Below, one piece after another: positions 54,360 through 64,000 of a stretch of DNA of 64,000 bases (its first letter is position 1; each line of letters opens with the position of its first letter). Origin of the DNA: Artemia franciscana (lineage: Eukaryota > Arthropoda > Branchiopoda > Anostraca > Artemiidae); NCBI RefSeq assembly GCF_032884065.1, contig NC_088879.1, positions 23,360,038-23,424,037 of the forward strand. Reading direction: 5' to 3'. The notes under the pieces were generated by a model. It was not told the DNA's origin. It did not search any database and saw nothing but the letters and a program-made list of their open reading frames with translations. The position numbers and the translations under genes are program-made.

Positions 54360-54980
54360 AAGACTAGCAAACGAATTGACACAGGCTCTCAAAGGAAAAA
54401 TTGTACATCTACCTGTAGATGTTCAAGCAAATGTAGATGTAAAACCAGAAAAATTGCTAAACACTGACAGTTTTGTCGTACTTGTCAATGGACAAACAAC
54501 CAATAACAAGAATGTTTGGGCACCACTTATTGATTTAAGAAAAATACACAAAGCACGACTTTGGTTGAAAGCAAACAATATTATGCATAGGAACAATAAA
54601 GCATACACACTAGAAGAGTTGAGAGACTATTGAGTCACATTAGAAAAAGAAAAGGGACAAGAGCAAACTTATGAAGTACCAAAGGGGGCAATATAGGAAA
54701 AACTTACAAATGATGCCAAATCACCCTTAGTAGAGCATTTCTCTATACAAAAACTTGACTCGTCAGTACCGAAAGACTTTATTGATAACTTCAAGAACTA
54801 TAAAAACCTTGAGACTGACCAATTGTCTACTAAAATGTCAATCAAGAGTATCGAGGGAAATGCGGGGAAAGCTGTATTCCCGCCAGGCCCTCAGGGCAGG
54901 ATTACCAACCCACTTGGTACGAAAGGTTCGGAGCACTTGTACTTATACTGTACAGGAAATAAAATTACATAAACAGCCTG
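54360..54980 (+). pseudogene. DUF6570-like segment of the Helitron protein
   Basis: LTQALKGKIVHLPVDVQANV, then KIHKARLWLKANNIMHRNNK, matches the Helitron pattern KG-VV-VP-D----V--LPR followed by V--AL-WLK-NNPLY. After a TGA (54631-54633) the frame continues acidic and polar (KLTNDAKSPLVEHFSI). Its function in Helitrons is not established. Confidence 0.7.
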
Positions 54981-55999
54981 AAAAATGTTGCATGTTTCTG
55001 TTGCTCGACTTAGAAAAATAAATTTATCTGTTGTTTAGAAATGTGTTCTGTTCTGAAAAACATCAAAGTAGAAGTTTTATTTAATTTGACCCTCGTTTGA
55101 AAAACAAACTTATGAGCTAAGACTGAATTTTGATTGAGTTTTCTTATTTTTTCACAAAAAAATTGTCTCATATTTTTCAACATTAATCATTCCGTAGATC
55201 TGGGCTTAGTGATCTTCTTAATTTCCCCCTTCATTAAAAGGGAGTATTTACATGATGCCATGGTGCCTATTTTATGATATTTTGTATTATTTGCAATGAG
55301 AGAATGTTTTGTACAATGTTGCGGGTCTTTTGGCTCCTGCTTAGAACAAAATGAAGTAGACGTGGAAGTACTAGGAATTGGACATGTGAAGGTGAATCTT
55401 CAGAACTAGTTACTCCTGGTATTACATTTTTTGTTGACTTGATCTATCTTAATGCTCTGTGATAATCCGGCATATAGAAGGATTCAAATTTGCCATGCGC
55501 CTAAAGGGAGCCAATAAAATGCTCTTTGTGATTATTGTTCCTGCTTTTAGTGTTGTTTTCAAGTGCATTCTCAGACATGCTTTTGGCCCTTTTTTGTATG
55601 CCATTTTAATATGCTCTTTTCTTTAAAGTGTGGTAGCTAAAAATTGGGGGTTAAGTTTTGGTCACATTGGATTTGATGAAACCCAGTGACTTTCAAAGTG
55701 AAATTTTTATTATTTGTGATACGACATATGATTTGCTTAATAAATGTATTTATATCTGGAATATGACATTTTTGCTGGGTCTTCAGCTCTGTCAGTCTGA
55801 AAAAAAGCTCCGAAAACTATCATCGGCGCATTTGAAAGATGTCTCGCCCGACAAAGGGTTTTTAGAATTGACAAGATAACAAAGGGTTTATCTTGAAATT
55901 GGAGCTGGTTTAAACGATAAAGAATTGGAGCTGGTTTAAACGAAGTGTGAAAGTTTTGTTGTGTTTTATATATAAATATCTTAAAATAAAAAAAAAATA
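54981..55999. other. Non-coding stretch inside the Helitron relic
   Basis: AT-rich, with short ORFs only. Its left edge may be the end of another insertion. Nothing further recognised. Confidence 0.4.
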
Positions 56000-56610
56000 A
56001 AAAAACGATACTGCTGACCACATAAATTACCTCGGAGTCCCTATTGGCTCGTCTCTAAGGCATTGACGTCTTCTACTGATCAAACACCTTAATCGACGAA
56101 TATCCGGCTCGTATGCTTCCGTAGTCTCTGCTAAATTCCGTTTTAGCCGCCCCCTCCTTGCCATCCTATATAACGCTACTGTTTTACCTCATATTCTGTA
56201 CCTGGCACCATTTTGGAAACTATTTTCGAAGGCTGAATTGTCTAAAATCCGTGCGCTTTTCTTCCGTTCTGCTAAATACCTCCTACGTTTTCCTCCCTGG
56301 TACAGAAACTCAATCCTCATTAAAAAGTATCACATAACCGACCCTCATGTTGCAGTTGAAAATGTAATCAAAAGACACAATATTAAAATAGTAGATCACG
56401 ATTGGTATAATCTCCTTTTACAATAGACCTGTTTTCGTTTTATTCATTTTAGTGCTATTTTGTTTGCCCTTTTATTATTTGAGTCTCTTTCTAGTTATGT
56501 CTCTTCTGATATGTTCTTATATATTTTCTTATATTTATATGTTCGTGCTCCGTCTTTTTCAATTCGTATGATTGACGGGTTTTCAAATAAATAAATAAAA
56601 ATAAATAAAT
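56000..56610 (+). pseudogene. LINE 3' end inserted in the Helitron
   Basis: The sequence reads YLGVPIGSSLRH, then YASVVSAKFRFSRPLLAILY, then NATVLPHILYLAPFW, and at 56238-56426 LSKIRALFFRSAKYLLRFPP and YRNSILIKKYHITDPHVAVE before TAG. It is the C-terminal part of a non-LTR RT, 5'-truncated, ending in an ATAAATAA tail (56585-56610). Confidence 0.8.
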
Positions 56611-56629
56611 TTCAATTGAAAAGATTACA

Positions 56630-57510
56630 TGATTTAGGGGAGGATCAGTTTCAAGAGTAATTGGACATCAAAGCATTTTCAAATCTCTTCCCTTATGGCA
56701 AAGACCATATGCGGGACATGTCCCGTCATTTTTCAATGCGAAATGCTGACTACATCAAGAGGCGTCTTCTTAGTAGACACTGACAGTTCCGCTCAGACCA
56801 AACTCTCTATTTCACAACTTTCAGCATCAAGACCTTTCTTACTTTTGTAACAGTGCTGCAAACATGATTAGGACTGTTAGGTTAATCAAAGTGCAAAAGA
56901 TTTTCTGGATCGACTTCGACACAGAGCTCCAGTCAAACGTGAGAAGATATCGACAATATTTTGATGCTTTGGTTGGAAAAGTCAAGTCTATGATATTACT
57001 GTTATTTATTAAAGCCTCTTGTGCGGAATGGTGTTCTCCAGATTTCATAAAAGACTCAAGTGACATCAACAGTCATGTGGTTGGCGTCGATAAAATGACA
57101 CCAGCTGAATTAACAGCAATAGTCATTGTGTCTGTGGTCATAAATTTTTAAAAGAAATTGAGAGCCGTATTCAACGACCTATCCTATGCAAAGTTGAATC
57201 CCGTCTTTGGTAAAATCAAGGACTACTATTGACGAACTGAATACCAAACGAGTGGTGCACCACATGTGCATTACACTCTCTGGGTAGAATCTGTACAAGT
57301 CGCTAGAAAATCATCACTGGATGAAGTTACACGGTACATTGATAGCTTTACCACATGCCATTTTCTTTATAAACTATCGAGTCCGATCCTGCACAAACTT
57401 ATTGTTAATCACCAGATGCACCGCTGCAGCAAATACTGCCAAGGGAAATTCAAAAGAAATTCAGGCTTATGGATTAGTGATTACAGATTCGGCATTCCTC
57501 ACTCTTCTAA
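56630..57510 (+). pseudogene. Helitron Rep (HUH endonuclease) region
   Basis: IKAFSNLFPYGKDH, then YIKRRLLSRH, matches the start of the Helitron_like_N domain (F--LFP-G, Y---RLL). SCAEWCSPDFIKDSSDINSH lies in the expected middle. EYQTSGAPHVHYTLWVESVQ at 57239-57298 contains the HUH motif, with both His (57263-57265 and 57269-57271). VTRYIDSFTTCHF, LIVNHQMHRCSKYC follow as in active elements (I---Q-H-C---C). Stops interrupt before the HUH motif. Rep cuts and joins single strands in rolling-circle transposition. Confidence 0.85.
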
Positions 57511-57512
57511 GA

Positions 57513-57998
57513 GTTCAATTATTGGTCATATCGGCTCCAAGTTGCCAAACTATATAACAGACTGCATGACGAAAGGTGAAAAGTTAGAAATTGATGAGAC
57601 ATGGGAAGAAGTGAATAATCCGTACAAAGGTCTGGGAAGATGAGTTACGTCATTTATATTTAAGTCAGTTGTCAAATGACTTCAATTCCCTCAATTTGGA
57701 TCAGAAGATAATTGTCGACAGAATTATAGGCAACCTAAAAAAAGGCAATAATGATGTTCAATTATTGGTCATATCGGCTCCAAGTTGCCAAACTATATAA
57801 CACACTGCATGACAAAAGGTAAAAAGTTAGAAATTGATGAGACATGGGAAGAAGTGAATAATGCGTACAAAGGTCTGGGCAGATGGGCTACGTCACTTCT
57901 ATTAAAATCAATTGTCAAATGACTTAAATTTACTTAATTTAGATCAGAAGAAAATTGTTGAGATAATAATAGGCAACCTAAAAAAATGCAATAATGAC
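57513..57998 (+). repeat. 243-bp tandem duplication between Rep and helicase
   Basis: GTTCAATTATTGGTCATATC begins at 57513 and 57756. The two copies run to AGGCAATAATGAT/ATGCAATAATGAC. Length is 81 codons exactly, so the frame would be kept. Confidence 0.9.
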
Positions 57999-57999
57999 A

Positions 58000-58865
58000 A
58001 GCCCATCACACTGATAGTGTCTGGATTTGGAGGAACTGTGAAGTCATGAATAATTAGTGTACTTAGAAGGTTCATTTGTCGGGAATTAGCGACGGGGATT
58101 TTCCAGTTTTTGTTATGGCCCCAACTGGATTGCCGCTCATAGTATAAAGGGTGTTACCATTCATCGGTGTTTAAGTGTGCAGGTTGACTAGCAGAGAACT
58201 GCAAAGTATGCATCGTTATCCATCAAACGATTGCTGATAATTAAGAGAAAAACTTGGACGAAAAAAAAATGTCATTATAGATGAAATAAGCAAGGTTTCG
58301 TCTCTGATTCTGATGTATATTCATTTGCAATGGACGTGATTAAATCTAATAGTTTCCCAATGGGAAATTCCAACTTTGTTCTCTTTGGATATTTTCTTCA
58401 ATTAAGGCCCGTGTCAGTAAATCCACCTTTCATTCCTCTTACTCGTCTAGAGATCCGAATTAGACTTGAATCCATGGGATCGTTTAATCTATAGCAATAA
58501 TTTCAGTATGATAAGCTGACAGTCAACACGAAGCAAAGAAAGGACAAGCACAATGCAGATACTCTTGCAAACATAAGGCTTGGAATTTGTGAAGAACAGC
58601 ATCTCCGGTGTCTTTCAACATGAAAATTTAGATGTATGTCGAGAGCCACCTCCAAAATAACTACGAAATTATATTGTCATTTGTGTAAGGAAGGCAAAGT
58701 GCCGGTTAAACAAACAACAAATGTAGACAAATAAACAACATACTGCTAAAAGAAACGAGCTTAAAACATCTTACACTGATTGCCATTGATTTTCTTTCTT
58801 CTGTGGCAGGAAATAAAAGGATTGAAGAAGAAGCACTAAATAGTGAACCGAATGTAGGAAAGTAA
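58000..58865 (+). pseudogene. Helitron helicase region (PIF1-like), decayed
   Basis: KPITLIVSGFGGTVKS at about 58000-58047 is the Walker A, with Val for the Gly before Lys. VMAPTGLPLIV follows, then NVIIDEISKVSSLILMYI (Walker B, DE kept) and FVLFGYFLQLRPVSV, where GD is GY. Near the end INNILLKETSLKHLTLIAID matches helicase motif V surroundings, with TAA at about 58863-58865. Many frameshifts. Confidence 0.75.
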
Positions 58866-61180
58866 AAGAAGGAATTTCGTAGAATAATTAAATGTTTGTT
58901 TGTAAGGAATTCATTCGACAGAGGAAGGAAATTTTTGGGTGTGGTATATGAGGAAAGAATGGATGGAAGTTATATTAAATGATAAGCTATATGGGGCTTA
59001 AGGAGTTGGGAGAGTTATCAAGTGCATAAGGACTATTTTCTGTAGTCTAGTTGCTTATTAATTTTGAATAAAACATATTCATTCACTAGAGATACTCCTT
59101 TGTCCATCTGTATCTTGAATATGCTTCTCCAGTTGGGCACCACCAGATTTCAAAGGAAGCCAATTAAATTAATTCTATTCAAAGAATAGCCTCTTCACCT
59201 CAAGATATGCTGCTTGACTTTAAGATAAGCTGCTTGACTTCAAGATACGAAAAGAAGTGTCCCTTTTGCCATGGAGAAAATTATCAAAAAAAGATTCCTC
59301 CTTTTTACGCTTGTACCCCTGACCCATTTTCAAGTTTACAGTCTTTTCTTTTTCATGAAGGAAATTATTTGCCCCATATAATATGACCTAAAATTTAAAT
59401 AGGTGTTCTCAAACTTTTTATTGATTGTTTTTATTAAATGACGTTGCATTCCCTTGCCTGTTTTACATATGGAAGCGTTTATAAGCCTTTTATATGTTGT
59501 TCTGGTTTTGGTTTTACTTCTGAATAAAAATTCGGCTCATCCAAGCTTGTGAATCATATCTAAAATAAATTTTATCTTAACGTTTGCATTTGCTTATATC
59601 TTCTTTTTAGTTAAAGAAGAAATTTTAAACAATTGAAAATTTGAAGCGTAAGCAAAGTTACATTATTCTGCTCTAACTGATCGACTATCTATAGATGAAC
59701 AAACACGTAATCAAATTTTAAAATTGCCACTAATATACCAATTTAGCTTATTCCTCCTTTAAATTCCCCTTTTTATAATTCTCATTTAAACTTCTATCAG
59801 CAAAAAGAAATTTCTTCTATTATATATATAATTTTCCTGACTGAAAGACAAAGAACGAGTTCACATAAACGATTACGCTATTAATTGCAAATTCCCAAGA
59901 ACTATTATACTAGTTGTTTTACATTTTAGTTTTAATGGGCGGCTTTTGAGACTTGCATTCGTTAGAGAGAAGGGTCTGGAAATCAAATAGCGCCAGTTAA
60001 CTCAAGGATAAATGGCAAATTCACCCTTTTTCCGATATTAGGATTTAACTCAAGAATAGATTGTACAAATTTGTCCTCAGTCTGTAAGTAAGAAAAATGT
60101 TCTAAGTACAAAATTCTAAGTAAGAAATATTTGTTAAACACCCGTGACACGAAAATTGGTAGCCTCTCCCTAATCCCTAGTATAACTCCAAAAGAAAAAG
60201 ACTCCTTAGAAAGAGAATAGCACAGAACGATGCTAACAACTGCAAATAATATGCTAAAAAAGAAATAGATAATTGCCAGACAACCATATTTAATTTAGTT
60301 TCAGCATTCAATCAAGTTTCCAAAAATTTCATACCCCTGCTTCTATCCAAGAGACCCAATATTCCTCAACTGTTATCAAAGAAATAATGCAAATTTGTTT
60401 TCCAGATTAATGGCTATTACCTTGTATCCTATTTTGTCAGCCATTGGGACCACATTGGATGTCGCTGAGTCTCATCTTCTCTCTTAAATAACATCCAACT
60501 ACCATTTCCAACTTCTATTGACATTGTCCTTCTTTTTTGAAGTTGTGCTTCTTCTAGAGTACGGTGAGAATTCTGCACCTAAAAAGGTAAATAATTTATG
60601 TGAAGTAAACAGACACATTTTTCTACCGTGCTTGCCTCATAACACCGTGCTTTGGTACGGCAATCAGCAAATCAGTATCTATTTTTATAGTAATAGTAAT
60701 ATAGTAATATATAGCAATATAGTAATCAGTAACAGATGAAACACAATTCCAAAATGGTGAGCAGGGGAAATGGGCTGGCACGTACGCAGGGGGTGGGGTC
60801 CAGCCTCTCCCCCCCCCCCGAAATCTCCAAATTTGCGTTAAATGTTTTTCTGATATATCTTACAGAACAAGGAATTTGAAGGATTTGAAGGACCCGCGCC
60901 AGGCCAGGGGAATTCAATCCCACCATCCTTTCACCAAAAAAACGTAGTTTTTTATTGTTTGACTATAGACCACTAAGATCGTTTCGCCACAAAAGACTCG
61001 AAACAAAACTTGAAATATATCTAAACGAGAAGACAAGCAAAAATGAAGTACTAAAAGCGAAACAAAAATAAAAATAGGCGAAATTAACCACAGTTGCTTT
61101 AAAAATGTAGAGTACGGAAAGTAAGCAAGAAGATATAATTCAGTGTTTTATTTAGATAGTACTGAGAGGATTATCCGAAC
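58866..61180. other. Non-coding stretch
   Basis: AT-rich, no recognisable gene. It contains ATAGTAAT-type low complexity (60690-60735), a run of about eleven C near 60810 and a T-rich region. The ORF at 60518-60739 is partly simple repeat. Confidence 0.45.
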
Positions 61181-61260
61181 CAGCGCTTTCACTATTGCGG
61201 ATTTTTCCGATATTGTCGGATTTTTGGCCCTCTTGTCGAAAAAAAAAATAATTGTGTCGG
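61181..61260. mobile_element. hAT-like terminus
   Basis: CAGCGCTTTCACTATTGCGG, followed by ATTTTTCCGATATTGTCGGA, resembles the start of the element at 3127 (CAGTGTTTCCACTTTGAGGG then GGATTT repeats). It may be the left end of an element extending rightward. No partner was found in the window. Confidence 0.4.
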
Positions 61261-62269
61261 GACTTTATTTTCAATAACAGATATGTATCCTATTCTGAAT
61301 GGTTCTAGTTGTTTTTTGTTTTTTTTTTGTTTTTTTTAGAGAAGGATATTCACTAGAGAAGGATATTCAAACTAGCAAGATTTGTGGGCCGTTCTGTTAG
61401 TGATTTTCAAAAGCCTCTTAAAACTAGTTTGAGAAAGGCAGAATTTTTGAAAATTCACACATGTGTGTTTGCTGCTGCTGCCAATTTGGGATTTTAGGAA
61501 TGTTAGAGTAAGACTTTTTGCCAGGATAGGATTAGAAAGGAATGATCAAATAACTTAGTTTGCAATTGTCAACAAAGTAAAGGAGAGCTAGGCTAGTATG
61601 GTTCTACTATGGTAACTCACAGTCCAAAATGTCGAAAAATCAGAAGGAATAGCCCACCAAATAGAAAAAAGCAATTAGGTCTGGGCCCTTGTATGTAGAG
61701 TACAGTAGTAAAAGATTGATAAACCTGTCCTTCTTCTTGAAGTAAAAATTTCATTCTAATAGAGATTAGGCTGCAGCAGACATATCACCTAAAATTGAGG
61801 CTGTGAAGCACAAAGAACCATCATAGCTCTCATATAGCCTACTGCACTACGGCCAATCAGAATTAAACGGATTCTGGGCCAAGCAGGATACAGCGTCTGG
61901 TACGGAGTATTGAACCTGTAGTAGGGTAGCCACATAAACACCTAGTGGCACAAATTAGCGATTTTTTTGTGATGGAACATAATTGCTGTGAGTTTTTCTT
62001 TTCAGTTTTACTTATCTAAAACATCTCTAAAGAATATTTTGAAATACTATTGCATTCAGGACAAAATTGTATGTTTTGTAAGGCCATCAGTAAGATGTCC
62101 TAGCTATTTAATATTATTTCTTAATTTTCAATGTAAATTTAGATGTAAAAAAAAGCAGCTCGTCCCCTGAGAGCGGTTTTGTTGTAACTACGGTTTTCAA
62201 AATTCCGAGAAAAATGACTAAAATTTCACCTTTGCTGGAACTTACACGGTACAACCAATTTTCTTTGCA
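61261..62269. other. Non-coding stretch
   Basis: No gene seen. A short direct repeat TAGAGAAGGATATTCA lies at 61338-61371, with T-rich runs. Confidence 0.45.
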
Positions 62270-64000
62270 AATACATCACGAAAAAAAAATAACTAGGAAG
62301 GTCTCCCGAATATGAGATGGAAAAGGTGAAGATTTCATTGTCAAAACTTGGAATGAAATATAGATACGACAATCCGACCTTACCGAAATTTTAGTAAACT
62401 TAGATACGACAAAATGGCGAGGGCTGCCTATTCTTTTCACCATGAAGATACGACAAACGAGTTCTGATGCAGCAATTCTATTTGAAAAATAATAAAAATT
62501 TAAAAAATGACAGAATGAATTTTGCAGAGACGGAGAGGCTTCCAAATCCTTCTTGGCCTTGTAGTACTGTTCAATCTTGGTTTCAAAATACTTCTGGTCT
62601 TGGTTGGGGATGAACTTCAGGATATACAGTTTGGATAACTGTATTTGGATAACTGCATTGATAAAGTTTGGGCGAAACAAGATGTTCAACAACATGGACA
62701 TCCGAAGTGTTGGGACACTTTTTAACCGAAGTACGTTCTTGTGATATAGTAGCCTTTTGCAAGTCTCCAGAGAAAAGTTTTGAGCCAAACTGTCTTAGCG
62801 TTATCCTGACAGAACTCAAGTTGTTTTACCTTTGAATACGGTACCAACGAATACTTGAACAGCTTTACTGCCTTCTGAAAGTCAAAGAACTTTGACTTGG
62901 TCATTTGCAAGACATTAAAAGGACGCATCTTTCTTACTTTCAGTAACTTCCTCAATAGATGTAGTGGAGAAAACAAATAAAGGTGCTTTAGCCCCCGCTC
63001 AATAGTGCTATGTACAGCATCAACTTCCTGTATAGTCGAATGACCTGGTTCACAATACTTCATAACCACTTTTTCTAAGCGTGGAAATTCTCTTAGAACA
63101 TCTTGGATGGCGAAGCTTATAATTGAGTTTCGGTTCCGCGACACACATGAGTCCGACTAAGTAATTAACTGACAGATATCAGGGTAAGTATCAAGAACTT
63201 TTCCCAGTATGGCCACTAGTCCACTAGCTATTTCGGTTGCTCCACGTCAAGCCTCAAACTCGGAACAAATGCAACAATATACTTCATTAATTTTTTCTTC
63301 TCCAGTCCTTCTCTGGAATGAAAGAATTGCCGTGAGGTTGAATGTAGTAATCTTCCTTTTATAGAAAAATAAAGAAACATTACCCCGGGGCAGCGGAAAA
63401 AAATTCTCCAATCAAAACAAAGTAGAGGAATAGATAGGTTTGACTTGTCCACGTCACGTTCAATCTTGGTCTCAATTTTACTTATCCCGTGAGCCTCATA
63501 CTTGTCTTTTATTTCCTGATCCATTTCAGTTATGTTTTCTTCACTTACACGTTTTCCTTGCATACATCACATCGATCTGTTTTCGGAATATGAAATGACA
63601 AATTAAACTGAGGTTTAAAGATCTCACGATGCTTGAACTCACTAACATCATTTCTTGCTAGTTTCCTGCAGTATTCCTGATACAGTTAATACATTTTGCG
63701 AAAGTTTAGATTTGCCTCCAAGAATCTTCTGGTAGACTTGGCTGGGGTATAATGCGATTCAACGCACGGGAAAGATTCAATATGCTTTATCACTAGTTCA
63801 ATGTCCTCGTTACTAGTTTCATTTTGAGGTACCTGTACTGCCTTTGGATTTGGCACTCCTGTTGTAGCAACATTTGAATGTGCGTAAAAAAAACTCTTCC
63901 CTCTGAAATATCATGAGTAGCCAAATAAAAGTTCTTGCAAATCCGGACTGTTTTCGTTTTAACGACAAAATTATATCGCAGTGTGCAACTCCTGTGCGTC
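62270..64000 (-). pseudogene. DDE-type transposase relic of unassigned class, runs off the right edge
   Basis: Read from right to left on the minus strand: IELVIKHIESFPCVESHYTP, then FNLSFHIPKTDRCDVC (63500-63760), KDKYEAHGISKIETKIERDV DK, YCCICSEFEA, SDSCVSRNRNSIISFAIQDV (about 63085-63160) and VVMKYCEPGHSTIQEVDAVH. I recognise the order SHY, FNLSFH-PK-D-CD-C, DK, WSD-C--QNRN, PGHS----D as a transposon-derived protein type common in invertebrate genomes. WSD's Trp is lost to a stop. The catalytic acids would be the D of SDSC and the D after PGHS. At least four frameshifts break it. The tail 62276-62788 is the weakest part. Class name not certain. Confidence 0.6.

Larger units (their letters stand above)
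52240..58980 (+). mobile_element. Helitron relic
   Basis: In order on the plus strand: basic coding repeats, a degraded N-terminal region, a DUF6570-like segment, the Rep nuclease with HUH motif, and a helicase with Walker A/B. All have stops and shifts. A LINE 3' end (about 56000-56610) is inserted between the N-terminal and Rep parts. Terminal TC and CTRR ends were not defined. Confidence 0.75.

Noticed and set aside
1..64000. CRISPR arrays, tRNA and rRNA genes
   Set aside because: No regularly spaced identical repeats of the right size, no cloverleaf with A and B boxes and no rRNA-like block was seen on reading both strands.

Overview
The window is eukaryotic, AT-rich and repeat-dominated. 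It has no bacterial-style operons. Its coding sequence is split by introns with GT/AG borders or decayed into transposon relics. Several dispersed non-coding repeats (about 22.4-23.4 kb, 9.1-9.4 kb and 47.4-47.8 kb) look like ones I remember from brine shrimp (Artemia) genomic sequence, so a branchiopod or other crustacean nuclear genome is my best guess. That source call is recall, not a search.

Layout. 0-0.6 kb: 3' end of a hAT transposon (ZBED5-like C-terminus) with terminal repeat and a proposed 8-bp target site. 1.8-11.9 kb: a nest of inverted-repeat elements. These are an 898-bp foldback (1802-2699), a large foldback whose left arm (2700-3126 plus 8577-8920) is split by a 5.4-kb hAT-like element (3127-8575), and a second small foldback (10254-11001) beside the right arm (11002-11872). 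The hAT-like element carries a transposase with one in-frame stop and an internally deleted LINE. 11.9-14.8 kb: mostly non-coding.

14.8-35.3 kb: the most unusual stretch. A multi-exon gene for an unidentified multi-pass membrane protein, here called exons A, B, C and D, has been repeatedly duplicated. I count three copies of exon A, six of exon B plus two truncated ones, one C and one D. LINE ends, pogo-type transposase pieces and foreign exon-like fragments (a Calx-beta domain, a weak FHA-like segment, a small two-helix membrane ORF in three copies) are shuffled in. Most copies carry a specific lesion (stop codon, lost splice donor, small frameshift). B2 and B5 are intact as single exons, but no complete gene copy is visible.

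36.6-48.9 kb: a decayed Ty3/gypsy-type retrotransposon (gag, protease, RT, RNase H, integrase), followed by about 8 kb of unrecognised ORFs. These include two diverged tandem paralogues, each broken at a poly-C run. 49.2-51.3 kb: a Penelope-like element (RT plus GIY-YIG nuclease) with a possible hammerhead-like core, then a LINE endonuclease relic. 52.2-58.9 kb: a Helitron relic (basic coding repeats, DUF6570-like region, HUH Rep motif, degraded helicase) with a LINE 3' end inserted. 61.2-64.0 kb: a DDE-type transposase relic on the minus strand, running off the right edge.

Almost every recognisable coding region is a mobile element or was moved by one. The only candidate host gene is the membrane-protein exon family. 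I saw no tRNA, rRNA or CRISPR array. Family calls rest on motif recognition by eye and no searches were run.
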